Below are positions 35,992 through 44,883 of a stretch of DNA of 64,000 bases, one piece after another. The stretch spans positions 215,320 to 279,319 of the forward strand of contig NZ_QFZZ01000001.1 in the NCBI RefSeq assembly GCF_005233515.1, given 5' to 3'. Source of the DNA: Pseudomonas sp. CFBP13508. GTDB taxonomy: Bacteria > Pseudomonadota > Gammaproteobacteria > Pseudomonadales > Pseudomonadaceae. Under the pieces are notes generated by a model. It was not told where the DNA came from. It saw only the letters and a list, made by a program, of their open reading frames with translations, and searched no databases. The first letter of the stretch is position 1. Each line of letters opens with the position of its first letter. Position numbers and translations under genes: made by a program.

Positions 35992-38160
35992 TCAGAACTT
36001 GTACTTGGCGGTCATCATGTAGCTGCGCGGGGTGCCGTAGTTATCGGTCGAGCCCCAGGTCACGTCGGTGCCGATGGAGGAATAGTACTTGCGGTCAAAG
36101 ATGTTGTTGGCATTGACCTGCAGGTCGAGGTGCTTGTTGACCTCGTAACCGGCCATCAGGTCTGTGACCGCGTAGCCGCCCTGTTCGAGGCGATAGCTGC
36201 CGCCGTTGGCCAGAGCGATGTCGTTGTACATGCGGCTCTGCCAGTAGACGTTGCCGCCCACGCGCAGTTTTTCCAGCGGGCCTTTGAAACGATACACGGT
36301 GGAGACCTTGAACAGGTGCTCGGGCATGTCGGTGTCGAATTTCTGGTTATTGTTGGCCGGGTTTTCGTCCTTGATGTAGTGGGCGCGGGTGTAGGTGTAG
36401 CCGGCGCCGACTTGCCATTGCTCGGTCAGTGCACCTTGCAGTTCCATGTCCACGCCTTGGGCGCGAACCTTGCCGGAGGTTTCATAGCAGGTCAGTTCCG
36501 GGCAGCCGAGCTGGGTTGCTGCCTGAGTGGCGCGGTTGGTCTGGTCCATCTGGAACACTGCCACGCTGCCGTTCAGCGCGCCGTCGAAATATTCGCCCTT
36601 GATACCGACTTCGTAGTTTTCACCGACAATCGGCTCAAGCACTTTGCCGCCGAGGTCCTTCTGGGTTTGCGGGGTGAAGATGTCGGTGTAGCTGGCGTAG
36701 ACCGAGTGATGGTCATCGAGTTTGTAGATCAGGCCGGCGTAACGGGTCAGGTTGCGCGTGACCTTGAAGTCACCGTCGGCACTGCGATCGTCGTAGTCAT
36801 ACCAGTCCAGACGACTGCCGAGGATCAGCGTCAGCGGATCGGCCAGGCTCAAGCGCGTGGTCAGGTAAACCGCGTCCTGGGTGGTGACGTTGCGCGACTT
36901 GCCACTGCGCACGAAGTCAGGCTTGGGCGCGGCGATCGGCAGGCCGGTGTCGTAGGGCGCGTATTCCTTGGTGGTGGCGTCGTACACGCGGTTGCTGGCG
37001 CCGACTACCAATTCGTGGGTACGGCCGAAGGCTTCGAACGGGCCGCTGGCGAAACCGTCGAAGGCGAGTTGCTTGTCGGTGTGGTGCGATTGGTAGGCGG
37101 TGGTTTCCAGCGGGCCGTCGTAGCGCGACAGGTACGTGCCGGAGAATTCGCCCTCGAGGGTTGAGGTCGAACCGCCGAGGTGCAGTTTCCAGTCATTGGC
37201 GAAACGGTGTTCGACTTCACCGAACACGGTGTCGACCTGCAGCTTGCGGTTTTCCCAATCGGTGCCCGGGTAGGTGGAGCGGGGCAGGTCGAGGTGGTGG
37301 CCGTCTTCGCCGATCGGCAGGCCGCCCCAGAAATAGTTGGTCTGATCGTTTTGCCGCGAGAAGCCGAGGGTCGCGGTGGTGCTGTCACTCAGGTCGGCTT
37401 CACCGATGGCGTAGAACAGGCCGTGATCGTTTTCTTCCTTGTCGCGGAAACTGTCGGCGCCCTGATACGACGTCACCACCCGGCCACGCAGGGTGCCGCT
37501 GTCGTTCAGCGGGCTGGAGGCATCGACTTCGCCACGGTAGTCATCCCAGCTGCCGGCGGCGCCGGTGAGGGTCACGCGCTGGTCAGCGGTCGGACGCTTG
37601 CGCACCATGTTGATCGCCGCCGACGGGTTGCCGGCACCGGTGACCAGGCCGGTCGCACCACGGACGATTTCCACCCGGTCGAACATCGCCAGATTCGGTT
37701 GCACTGCCAAAGTGAACGGCGAATACGAGCTGGGCAGACCGTCGTACATGATGTTGTCGATGTCGAAACCGCGCGCCTTGTAAGTCTGCCGGCCCGGGCC
37801 GCTGGCCTCGCTGAGGAACAGCCCCGGCGTGCCGCGCACCACGTCGTTGACGCTGGTCATGTTCTGGTCGTCCATGCGCTGGCGAGTGATCACCGTCACC
37901 GCCTGCGGCGTTTCGCGCATGGTCAGCGACAGCTTGGTCGCGGTCTGCATCGGGCCGGTGGTGTAGGACTGCGTGTCTTCGGTGGTGCTGCTCATCTGCG
38001 TGGCGCCGATTTCGGTCGCTTGCAGTTCCAGCGGGCCATTGGTGGGCGCAGTGGCTGCGGTTTCTTCAGCCAACGCAGGAGCGATGCTGGCCATGCCGAT
38101 GGCGATTGCGAGGAGGTTAGGTGAAAGGTTCGAGCGGCGGTGAATGGTGTGAAACGACAT
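35992..38160 (-). CDS. TonB-dependent siderophore receptor
   Basis: A 722-residue outer-membrane ferric-siderophore receptor. Signal peptide ends at APALA; the plug follows directly (SLTMRETPQAVTVITRQRMD, then KARGFDIDNIMYDGLP and VEIVRGATGLVTGAGNPSAA), typical of the FpvA/FhuE/FoxA group. The barrel ends in a C-terminal phenylalanine (YMMTAKYKF), as needed for barrel assembly. The N-terminus lacks a signalling domain, so it is not expected to talk to an anti-sigma factor. A Fur-like palindrome lies upstream and a strong terminator downstream. It is monocistronic; the siderophore is unknown. Confidence 0.94.
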   Translation of the reverse strand: MSFHTIHRRSNLSPNLLAIAIGMASIAPALAEETAATAPTNGPLELQATEIGATQMSSTTEDTQSYTTGPMQTATKLSLTMRETPQAVTVITRQRMDDQNMTSVNDVVRGTPGLFLSEASGPGRQTYKARGFDIDNIMYDGLPSSYSPFTLAVQPNLAMFDRVEIVRGATGLVTGAGNPSAAINMVRKRPTADQRVTLTGAAGSWDDYRGEVDASSPLNDSGTLRGRVVTSYQGADSFRDKEENDHGLFYAIGEADLSDSTTATLGFSRQNDQTNYFWGGLPIGEDGHHLDLPRSTYPGTDWENRKLQVDTVFGEVEHRFANDWKLHLGGSTSTLEGEFSGTYLSRYDGPLETTAYQSHHTDKQLAFDGFASGPFEAFGRTHELVVGASNRVYDATTKEYAPYDTGLPIAAPKPDFVRSGKSRNVTTQDAVYLTTRLSLADPLTLILGSRLDWYDYDDRSADGDFKVTRNLTRYAGLIYKLDDHHSVYASYTDIFTPQTQKDLGGKVLEPIVGENYEVGIKGEYFDGALNGSVAVFQMDQTNRATQAATQLGCPELTCYETSGKVRAQGVDMELQGALTEQWQVGAGYTYTRAHYIKDENPANNNQKFDTDMPEHLFKVSTVYRFKGPLEKLRVGGNVYWQSRMYNDIALANGGSYRLEQGGYAVTDLMAGYEVNKHLDLQVNANNIFDRKYYSSIGTDVTWGSTDNYGTPRSYMMTAKYKF

Positions 38161-38192
38161 CTATCTGCTTCCCCAAGATTTACCCAAACGAA

Positions 38193-38229
38193 ACTAATGC
38201 GAGTGCATGTAAGAATTATTCGCATTAGT
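38193..38229. promoter_or_regulatory. inverted repeat upstream of receptor, candidate Fur site
   Basis: ACTAATGCGA (38193-38202) and TCGCATTAGT (38220-38229) form a perfect 10-base inverted repeat 17 bases apart, 33 bases upstream of the receptor start. The interior GAATAATTC-like sequence and AATGCGAATAATTCTTAC on the minus strand resemble a Fur box, consistent with iron control of a siderophore receptor. The assignment is by similarity and position. Confidence 0.55.
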
Positions 38230-38319
38230 ATGTCGGAAGTTTCCGGGGGAATAAACCCGTACGAGTCAGTTAGTTAACGATTTTTTCACAATTGGATTCG
38301 ATGGCCTTCGGACGCAAAT

Positions 38320-38408
38320 GTGGGAGCGAGCCTGCTCGCGAAGGCGGTGGGTCATTCAACAGATGCGTTGTCTGATACTCCGCCTTCGCGAGCAGGCTCG
38401 CTCCCACA
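38320..38408. repeat. REP inverted pair
   Basis: GGGAGCGAGCCTGCTCGCGA near 38323 and the inverted CGCGAGCAGGCTCGCTCCCA near 38387 form a BIME between the receptor promoter and the GST gene end. Confidence 0.9.
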
Positions 38409-38428
38409 GGGCTATGCGGTTTTTGCTA

Positions 38429-39268
38429 TCAGCCCAGATCCTTCGCCTCATGCCGCTCCGGTACCTGACTGTCTTCATCACCCCAGGTGCGATTCACTCG
38501 CTGCCCACGGATTACCGCTGGCCGCTTGGCGATTTCTTCGGCCCAGCGCTGCACATGGGTGTACTCGTGCGCGGCGAGAAATTCCGCCGCCGAGTAAACG
38601 TTGTTGCGCACCAGTTGCCCGTACCAGGGCCACACGGCGATGTCGGCGATGGTGTAATCGTCGCCGGCCAGATAGGCGTTATCAGCGAGACGGCGGTTGA
38701 GCACATCCAGCTGCCGTTTGGCTTCCATGGTGAAGCGGTTGATCGGGTATTCGAGCTTCTCCGGCGCATACGCGTAGAAGTGCCCGAAACCGCCGCCCAG
38801 ATACGGCGCCGAGCCCATTTGCCAGAACAGCCAGTTGAGGGTTTCGGTGCGACCGGCCGGATCCTTGGGCAGCAAGGCGCCGAACTTTTCCGCGAGATAC
38901 AGCAGGATCGAACCGGACTCGAACACCCGGATCGGCGGCTCGACGCTGCGATCCAGCAGCGCCGGGATTTTCGAGTTCGGGTTGACTTCGACAAAGCCGC
39001 TGGAGAACTGATCGCCTTCGCCAATGCGGATCAGCCAAGCGTCGTATTCGGCCTCGCTGTGCCCGAGTGCAAGCAGCTCTTCGAGCATGATGGTGACTTT
39101 CACACCGTTGGGCGTGGCCAGCGAATACAGTTGCAGCGGATGCTTGCCGACCGGCAGTTCCTTATCGTGGGTCGGCCCGGCGATCGGCCGGTTGATGCTG
39201 GCGAAGTGGCCGCCGGAAGGGGCTTCGTGTTTCCAGACCTTGGGCGGAACGTAAGACGCATTGCTCAT
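38429..39268 (-). CDS. yghU: YghU-type glutathione S-transferase / disulfide-bond reductase
   Basis: A 279-residue nu-class GST. The thioredoxin-like N-domain (LPVGKHPLQLYSLATPNGVK, NPNSKIPALLDRS, FESGSILLYLAEKFG) binds glutathione; the helical C-domain contains NWLFWQMGSAPYLGGGFGHF and YTIADIAVWPWYGQLV. The N-terminal extension with HFASINRPIAGPTHDKELPV is typical of E. coli YghU/YfcG, which act as disulfide-bond reductases. The ATG is at 39268. Monocistronic, flanked by REP pairs. Confidence 0.92.
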   Translation of the reverse strand: MSNASYVPPKVWKHEAPSGGHFASINRPIAGPTHDKELPVGKHPLQLYSLATPNGVKVTIMLEELLALGHSEAEYDAWLIRIGEGDQFSSGFVEVNPNSKIPALLDRSVEPPIRVFESGSILLYLAEKFGALLPKDPAGRTETLNWLFWQMGSAPYLGGGFGHFYAYAPEKLEYPINRFTMEAKRQLDVLNRRLADNAYLAGDDYTIADIAVWPWYGQLVRNNVYSAAEFLAAHEYTHVQRWAEEIAKRPAVIRGQRVNRTWGDEDSQVPERHEAKDLG

Positions 39269-39379
39269 GAAACGGACCTCGTCGATGCTGGGAGAGAACA
39301 GGTAGACACCGTAGGGAAAATTTCCGGCGGGTGCCAGCGGTGAGTGCGGTTATTCATATTGAATGATGTAAGCCGATCT

Positions 39380-39480
39380 GCCGCCTTCGCGAGCAGGCTC
39401 GCTCCCACAGGGGTATGTATTGGACAGAGAAACAGGGTTCACCCGTATTCATTGTGGGAGCGAGCCTGCTCGCGAAGCGT
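39380..39480. repeat. REP inverted pair
   Basis: CGCGAGCAGGCTCGCTCCCA near 39390 and GGGAGCGAGCCTGCTCGCGA near 39456, between the GST gene and the cupin gene. Confidence 0.9.
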
Positions 39481-39497
39481 CGGCAGTGTCGCCGCGC

Positions 39498-40001
39498 CTA
39501 ACGGCTCCAATACCGCCCAACCGCACCCCCGACTCCCTGCACCGGATCTGTCTCAGGAAACGCCAGCCCCGCAATCCGCGCCAACTGCGCATCACTCGGC
39601 GCGGCCCGGCAAATATCCGCCTGCTGCCCCGGCGGATAAGCACCCACCACCAGAAAATCCTCACTCGAGCCCAGATTGCAGTGCCCGGTCCCGGCCGGCA
39701 GCAACAGCACATCCCCGGCGCTGACGTCGACGACTTGGCCGTCAGGCCCGCCCAACATCAACCGCGCCTGACCGGCCGCCACGCCAAGCACTTCGTGGCC
39801 TTCAGTGTGGTAGTGGTGATAGTCATAAATGCCGTAGCGCCACTGCGCCGGCCAGCCATTGGCACCGAACGTCTGCTCGAAGCGCCCGGCCGGATCGTCG
39901 CCTTCAACGGCAATCGCGCTGCGGTATATCAGTACTGGCAGACGCGGATTGTTCGGCACCCAGTCATTGCGTTGAAGCAGCAGGGTTTGCACTTCAGTCA
40001 T
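39498..40001 (-). CDS. cupin-domain protein
   Basis: A 167-residue single-cupin protein: YDYHHYHTEGHEVLGVAAGQ provides the HxH...E metal ligands, GDVLLLPAGTGHCNLG the second motif with the distal histidine. Substrate unknown. The start at 40001 has GGAGGATTGGCC just upstream. It is divergent from the ThDP enzyme gene. The C-terminal AFPETDPVQGVGG segment is typical of a common Pseudomonas cupin family of unknown function. Confidence 0.88.
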   Translation of the reverse strand: MTEVQTLLLQRNDWVPNNPRLPVLIYRSAIAVEGDDPAGRFEQTFGANGWPAQWRYGIYDYHHYHTEGHEVLGVAAGQARLMLGGPDGQVVDVSAGDVLLLPAGTGHCNLGSSEDFLVVGAYPPGQQADICRAAPSDAQLARIAGLAFPETDPVQGVGGAVGRYWSR

Positions 40002-40183
40002 GGCCAATCCTCCTTCGCTCGATTTATCAGTCGACCGCAGCGCAGGGCAATCGCCTCAAAAAAATCATTGCCGCGCAAACACGGCGCCGAAGTTGATACC
40101 CGGAAAATCCAGCGAAACTTCATCGCGCAGCGGGCTGTCCAGACCCTTACATGTCCATGCAGCGGTAAATGGCGAGGGTCAAG

Positions 40184-41971
40184 ATGACGATGACAGTTGG
40201 TGATTTTCTGGTTGAGCGGCTCAGCGAATGGGGCGTCACGCGGATTTTTGGTTATCCGGGGGATGGCATCAACGGCGTGTTCGGCGCCATGAGCCGGGCC
40301 AAAGGCAAGATCGAATTCGTTCAGGCACGGCACGAGGAAATGGCTGCGTTCATGGCCTCGGCCCACGCCAAGTTCACTGGCGAGCTGGGCGTTTGCATCG
40401 CCACCTCCGGCCCCGGCGCTTCGCACCTGATCACCGGCCTCTACGATGCGCGCATGGACCACATGCCGGTGCTGGCCATCGTCGGTCAGCAGGCGCGCAC
40501 GGCGCTGGGCAGTCACTACCAGCAGGAGCTGGATCTGGTGTCGATGTTCAAGGATGTCGCCGGTGCGTTTGTGCAGCAGGCTTCGGCGCCGTCGCAAGTG
40601 CGCCATCTGCTTGATCGCGCGGTGCGCACTGCGGTCGGCGAGCGCCGCGTCACCGCGTTGATTCTGCCCAATGACTTGCAGGATCTGCCCTACGAACAAC
40701 CGGCGCGCGCCCATGGCACCGCGCATTCCGGCGTCGGCTACAGCAAGCCGAAAGTCGTTCCTTATGCAGCCGATCTGCAACGCGCCGCCGAGGTACTGAA
40801 CAGCGGCGAGAAAGTCGCGATTCTGGTCGGTGCCGGTGCGCTGGAGGCGACCGATCTGGTCATCGCCGTGGCGGAGAAACTCGGCGCCGGTGTCGCCAAA
40901 GCCCTGTTGGGCAAAGCCGCATTGCCTGACGATTTGCAGTGGGTCACCGGCAGCATCGGCCTGCTCGGCACCGAGCCCAGCTACAAGCTGATGAGCGAGT
41001 GCGACACCTTGCTGATGATCGGTTCGGGCTTCCCGTATTCCGAGTTTCTGCCCAAGGAAGGCCAGGCGCGCGGCGTGCAGATCGACTTGCAGCCGGACAT
41101 GCTCAGCCTGCGTTTTCCGATGGAGGTCAATCTGGTCGGTGATTCAGCGGAAACCCTCGCCGCGTTGCTGCCGCTGCTGGAACAAAAGACCTCGAACAAA
41201 TGGCGCAAGAAGATCGAAGGCTGGCGCGGGAGTTGGGAGAAAACCCTGGAAAAACGCGCCATGGCCAAAGCCGATCCGGTCAACCCGCAACGAGTGGTCT
41301 ACGAGTTGTCGCCGCGTTTGCCCGAGCAGGCGATTATCACCAGCGACTCTGGCTCTTGCGCCAACTGGTTCGCCCGCGACCTGAAAATCCGTCGCGGCAT
41401 GAAATGCTCACTGTCCGGTGGCCTGGCCTCGATGGGCGCGGCGGTGCCCTATGCGATCGCGGCCAAGTTCGCCTTCCCGGAACGCCCGGTCATTGCCCTG
41501 GTCGGCGACGGCGCGATGCAGATGAACAACATGGCCGAGCTGATCACTGTCGCCAAATACTGGCGGCAATGGCAGAGCCCGAAATGGATCTGCGCGGTGT
41601 TCAACAACGAAGACCTCAACCAGGTCACCTGGGAGCAGCGGGTGATGGAGGGCGATCCGAAGTTCGAAGCGTCGCAAAGCATTCCGGACGTGCCGTATCA
41701 CCTGTTCGCGATCTCCATTGGCCTCAAGGGCATTTTCGTTGACCGTGAAGAAGAGGTCGCCGCTGCGTGGGAACAGGCACTCGCCTCGGAAGTGCCGGTG
41801 CTGATCGAGTTCAAGACCGACCCGAACGTGCCGCCGCTGCCACCGCACATCAAGCTTGAGCAAGCGAAGAAATTCGCCACGACCCTGCTCAAGGGCGATC
41901 CGGACGAAGCCGGGGTGATCGTGCAGACCGCCAAGCAGGTGCTGGGCGCCGTGTTGCCGGGCAAGAAATGA
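40184..41971 (+). CDS. thiamine-diphosphate enzyme, pyruvate oxidase (PoxB)-like
   Basis: About 595 residues with the three ThDP domains: Pyr (WGVTRIFGYPGDGINGVFGA and QARHEEMAAFMASAHAKFTG with the catalytic glutamate), a middle Rossmann domain (EVLNSGEKVAILVGAGALEA), and PP (LVGDGAMQMNNMAELITVAK, then FNNEDLNQVTWEQRVMEGDP). It most resembles pyruvate:quinone oxidase/acetolactate-synthase-type enzymes; the exact reaction is not fixed. An ATG at 40169 is possible, but GAGGG sits properly before 40184. The next gene starts 10 bp downstream. Confidence 0.88.
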   Translation: MTMTVGDFLVERLSEWGVTRIFGYPGDGINGVFGAMSRAKGKIEFVQARHEEMAAFMASAHAKFTGELGVCIATSGPGASHLITGLYDARMDHMPVLAIVGQQARTALGSHYQQELDLVSMFKDVAGAFVQQASAPSQVRHLLDRAVRTAVGERRVTALILPNDLQDLPYEQPARAHGTAHSGVGYSKPKVVPYAADLQRAAEVLNSGEKVAILVGAGALEATDLVIAVAEKLGAGVAKALLGKAALPDDLQWVTGSIGLLGTEPSYKLMSECDTLLMIGSGFPYSEFLPKEGQARGVQIDLQPDMLSLRFPMEVNLVGDSAETLAALLPLLEQKTSNKWRKKIEGWRGSWEKTLEKRAMAKADPVNPQRVVYELSPRLPEQAIITSDSGSCANWFARDLKIRRGMKCSLSGGLASMGAAVPYAIAAKFAFPERPVIALVGDGAMQMNNMAELITVAKYWRQWQSPKWICAVFNNEDLNQVTWEQRVMEGDPKFEASQSIPDVPYHLFAISIGLKGIFVDREEEVAAAWEQALASEVPVLIEFKTDPNVPPLPPHIKLEQAKKFATTLLKGDPDEAGVIVQTAKQVLGAVLPGKK

Positions 41972-41981
41972 CGGTGCGCGC

Positions 41982-42719
41982 TTGAACGAACCAGCGATAT
42001 TCATCGGTTGCGCCGGCTGGAGTCTCGGGCGCGAGCACTGGCCGGCATTCCCCGCCGAGGGCACGCACCTGCAACGCTACGCCGCGCGCTTCAACTGTGT
42101 GGAAATCAATAGCTCGTTCTATCGCCCGCATCGGCGTCAGACCTACGAACGCTGGGCCGACTCGGTAGCACCGGACTTTCGCTTTGCAGTGAAAGTGCCG
42201 AAGCTCATCACCCATGAACAGCGGCTGGCGGACAGCGCGGCCGCGCTCGATGAATTTCTCGGACAGTGCCAGGGCTTGGGTGATCGACTCGGCTGCCTGC
42301 TGATGCAACTGCCACCGAAACTGGCGTTTGAGGCACCGGTCGCCGAGGCTTTTTTTCATGCCCTGCGCGAGCGGTTCAAGGGCAGTGTGGTGCTGGAACC
42401 GCGACACGAATCTTGGACTGAGGCTGAGGCAGTGCTGGTGGATCTGCAGATTGCCCAGGCGGTGGTCGATCCCTCGCGGATCAGCAGCGACACCGCACCG
42501 GGTGGCTGGCAAGGCCTGCAGTATTGGCGCCTGCACGGCTCGCCACGGATTTATCACAGCGCTTATGAAGCGGCCTATCTGCAACAGCTTGCTCAGAACC
42601 TGCGGCGCGCGAAGGCCGACGGCAGAGACATCTGGTGCATCTTCGACAACACCGCCAGCGGTGCCGCCACGGCCGATGCGCTGGCTTTGAAGGCGTTGAT
42701 CGAAGGCGTTGAACGCTGA
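41982..42719 (+). CDS. DUF72 family protein
   Basis: A 245-residue DUF72 protein (TIM-barrel-like, function unknown): FIGCAGWSLGREHW at the N-terminus, then FNCVEINSSFYRPHRRQTYE, RFAVKVPKLITHEQRL, QLPPKLAFE, and YWRLHGSPRIYHSAY near the end. No ATG fits, so translation would begin at TTG 41982, 10 bp after the ThDP gene, without a strong ribosome site; coupling to the upstream gene is likely. A role in phosphonate/sugar metabolism has been suggested for some members but nothing here supports it. Confidence 0.85.
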   Translation: MNEPAIFIGCAGWSLGREHWPAFPAEGTHLQRYAARFNCVEINSSFYRPHRRQTYERWADSVAPDFRFAVKVPKLITHEQRLADSAAALDEFLGQCQGLGDRLGCLLMQLPPKLAFEAPVAEAFFHALRERFKGSVVLEPRHESWTEAEAVLVDLQIAQAVVDPSRISSDTAPGGWQGLQYWRLHGSPRIYHSAYEAAYLQQLAQNLRRAKADGRDIWCIFDNTASGAATADALALKALIEGVER

Positions 42720-42794
42720 ACCACGACGCTCTCGCCAACCCACACAAACGATCCGGCTACAGGTAAACTCCGCGCACTTTTTCAAGGAGTTCAC

Positions 42795-43682
42795 ATGAGT
42801 TACTACCAGCCGGGCATTCTCGCTACCCCTGTTCCTGCGCAAGCACGTCATCTGTTTTTCGCCCTGGCGTCGGTGGAAGCCTTGCCGCAAGCGATCGACA
42901 ACCTGCTGATGCTGGTGGATGGCAAGTCGGCGGTGGTTGGCTTTGGTGAGTCGTTGACCAAGGCGCTGAATGTCGAAATCGCTGGCCTGCGCAGCTTCCC
43001 GGCGCTGACCGGCGTTGGCGTGAACAACCCGTCGACCCAGCATGCCCTGTGGATCTGGCTGCACGGTGTCGACCGTGGCGAGCTGCTCAACCGCTGCAAC
43101 GCTATCGAAGCCGCGCTGGCCCCGGCCTTGCGTCTGGTCGAGATGCAGGAAGCCTTCCGCCACATGGACGGCCACGACCTCACCGGTTACGAAGATGGCA
43201 CGGAAAACCCTCACGATGACGCCGCTGTCGCGGCCGCGCTGCTGAGCAGTGGCGCGGACGGGCTGGTCGGTGGCAGCTTCGCCGCGATCCAGCAGTGGCA
43301 GCACGACCTCAAGGGTTTTCATCGCCTGTCTGCCGGGGCCAAGGACGACATCATGGGACGGCGCTTGAGCGATAACGAAGAAATCGACGACGCGCCGATC
43401 TCCGCCCACGTCAAACGCACCGCGCAAGAGAGCTTCGCGCCGGAAGCGTTCGTCGTGCGCCGCTCGATGCCATGGATTGAAGGCGATCGTGCCGGTTTGA
43501 TGTTCCTCGCTTTCGGTTTCTCCCTCGATGCCTTCGAAGCACAGCTGCGGCGCATGAGCGGTCTGGAAGACGGTATCGCCGATGGCCTGTACCAGATCAG
43601 CCGGCCAATCACCGGCGGCTACTACTGGTGCCCGCCGCTCAAGGACGGACGCCTTGATCTGCGCGCGTTGCGCATCGGCTGA
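42795..43682 (+). CDS. Dyp-type heme peroxidase
   Basis: A 295-residue dye-decolourising peroxidase. The GxxDG motif is at residues 131-135 (GYEDG), with the catalytic Asp 134; the proximal heme ligand is probably His 205 in PISAHVKRT. The ending RPITGGYYWCPPLKDGRLDL is typical of the bacterial B-type. AAGGAG lies 7 bases before the ATG. No signal peptide or encapsulin gene is visible nearby. It oxidises phenolics or dyes with hydrogen peroxide; cytosolic. It precedes the Gfo/Idh gene by 9 bp. Confidence 0.93.
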   Translation: MSYYQPGILATPVPAQARHLFFALASVEALPQAIDNLLMLVDGKSAVVGFGESLTKALNVEIAGLRSFPALTGVGVNNPSTQHALWIWLHGVDRGELLNRCNAIEAALAPALRLVEMQEAFRHMDGHDLTGYEDGTENPHDDAAVAAALLSSGADGLVGGSFAAIQQWQHDLKGFHRLSAGAKDDIMGRRLSDNEEIDDAPISAHVKRTAQESFAPEAFVVRRSMPWIEGDRAGLMFLAFGFSLDAFEAQLRRMSGLEDGIADGLYQISRPITGGYYWCPPLKDGRLDLRALRIG

Positions 43683-43691
43683 GGACTGCCT

Positions 43692-44657
43692 ATGAACGTG
43701 GTGCGCTGGGGCATGATCGGTTGCGGCAGTGTCGCTGAACGCAAGAGCGGGCCGGCCTTTTACAAGGCGCCCGGTTCGGCGCTGGTTGCAGTGATGGGCC
43801 GACGCCTCGAAGCGGTGACCGACTATGCCGCGCGCCACGGCATCAGCCGCGTCTATACCGATGTCGATGCGCTGATCAACGATCCCGAAGTGGATGCGGT
43901 GTACATCGCCACGCCACCCGACAGCCACCACGCCTATAGCCTGAAAGTCGCCGCCGCCGGCAAGCATTGCTGCGTGGAAAAGCCCATGGCGCTCAACGCC
44001 GGGCAAAGCCGCGAGATGCAGCAAGCGTTTGCCGCTGCCGGTCTGCACCTGTTCGTCTCCTATTACCGCCGCTCGCTGCCGCGCTTCGCCCAGGTGCGGC
44101 AATGGCTGGAGGAGGGGCGCATCGGCGAGGTTCGCCATCTGAGCTGGACGCTGACCAAAGCGCCGTCGCCGGCGGATCTCGACGGTCGCGATAATTGGCG
44201 CACCGACCCGGCGGTGGCTGGCGGCGGCTACTTTGCCGATCTGGCCAGCCATGGTCTCGACCTGTTCCAGTATCTGCTCGGCGACATCGTTGAAGTCGCC
44301 GGCTTCACCGCGCGTCAGGCGGGTCTGTACGCCGCCGAAGATGCGGTCAGCGCCACTTGGCGGTTCGCCTCCGGGACGCTGGGTATGGGCTGCTGGAACT
44401 TTGTTGCGGACCGCCGGGAGGATCGCGTCGAGATTATCGGCAGCAAAGGGCGGATCGGGTTTTCGGTGTTTGACGAGCATCCGGTGCAGCTGGATGCCGA
44501 TGAGCAGATCAGCCTGGAGATTGCTCATCACGAGCATATTCAGTGGCATCACGTGCTGGGAATGAATGCGCATATTCGTGGTGATTCACAGCATCCCGCC
44601 GTGGCCGAGCAAGCCGTCAAGACCGATTGGGTCATGGACTGGATCCTCAAACGCTGA
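43692..44657 (+). CDS. Gfo/Idh/MocA family oxidoreductase
   Basis: A 321-residue NAD(P)-dependent sugar/cyclitol-type oxidoreductase. Rossmann motif GMIGCGSVAERKSGPAFYKA, then EVDAVYIATPPDSHHAYSLK, and CVEKPMALN with the catalytic-region lysine (EKP). The C-terminal domain has GGGYFADLASHGLDLFQYLL with the active-site histidine. Substrate unknown. Nine bases after the Dyp gene, so co-transcribed. A REP pair follows. Confidence 0.93.
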   Translation: MNVVRWGMIGCGSVAERKSGPAFYKAPGSALVAVMGRRLEAVTDYAARHGISRVYTDVDALINDPEVDAVYIATPPDSHHAYSLKVAAAGKHCCVEKPMALNAGQSREMQQAFAAAGLHLFVSYYRRSLPRFAQVRQWLEEGRIGEVRHLSWTLTKAPSPADLDGRDNWRTDPAVAGGGYFADLASHGLDLFQYLLGDIVEVAGFTARQAGLYAAEDAVSATWRFASGTLGMGCWNFVADRREDRVEIIGSKGRIGFSVFDEHPVQLDADEQISLEIAHHEHIQWHHVLGMNAHIRGDSQHPAVAEQAVKTDWVMDWILKR

Positions 44658-44669
44658 ATAGCTCACGAT

Positions 44670-44765
44670 CCCCTGTGGGAGCGAGCCTGCTCGCGAAAGC
44701 GGTGTGTCAGTCACTAAAGTACTGACTGACAGGATGCTTTCGCGAGCAGGCTCGCTCCCACAGAT
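44670..44765. repeat. REP inverted pair
   Basis: GGGAGCGAGCCTGCTCGCGA near 44677 and CGCGAGCAGGCTCGCTCCCA near 44741, just before the GntR operon promoter; may terminate the upstream transcript. Confidence 0.9.
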
Positions 44766-44827
44766 GTCCCACAGGTTTTGCCGGCGCAACGCGCATCTAA
44801 GGTTATGCCCAAACAATATTTCTCAAC

Positions 44828-44870
44828 CTCGTCATAACCTCCCTAAGATCACGTCATAACTCGTTATGAC
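44828..44870. promoter_or_regulatory. GntR operator (perfect 18-bp palindrome plus half-site)
   Basis: GTCATAAC-TC-GTTATGAC at 44853-44870 is perfectly symmetrical, and the half-site GTCATAACCT recurs at 44831-44840, two helical turns upstream. The palindrome covers the first possible ATG (44866) of the GntR gene, so it can only be leader DNA if the start is 44884. UTRA-type GntR proteins bind such sites, so autoregulation of the whole operon is the natural reading. Confidence 0.75.
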
Positions 44871-44883
44871 AAGTGATCCCGCG

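Noticed and set aside
41889..44573. Very long open frame (894 codons) on the minus strand
   Set aside because: It lies antisense to the DUF72, Dyp peroxidase and Gfo/Idh genes, which have clear motifs; its composition is that of a high-GC shadow frame.
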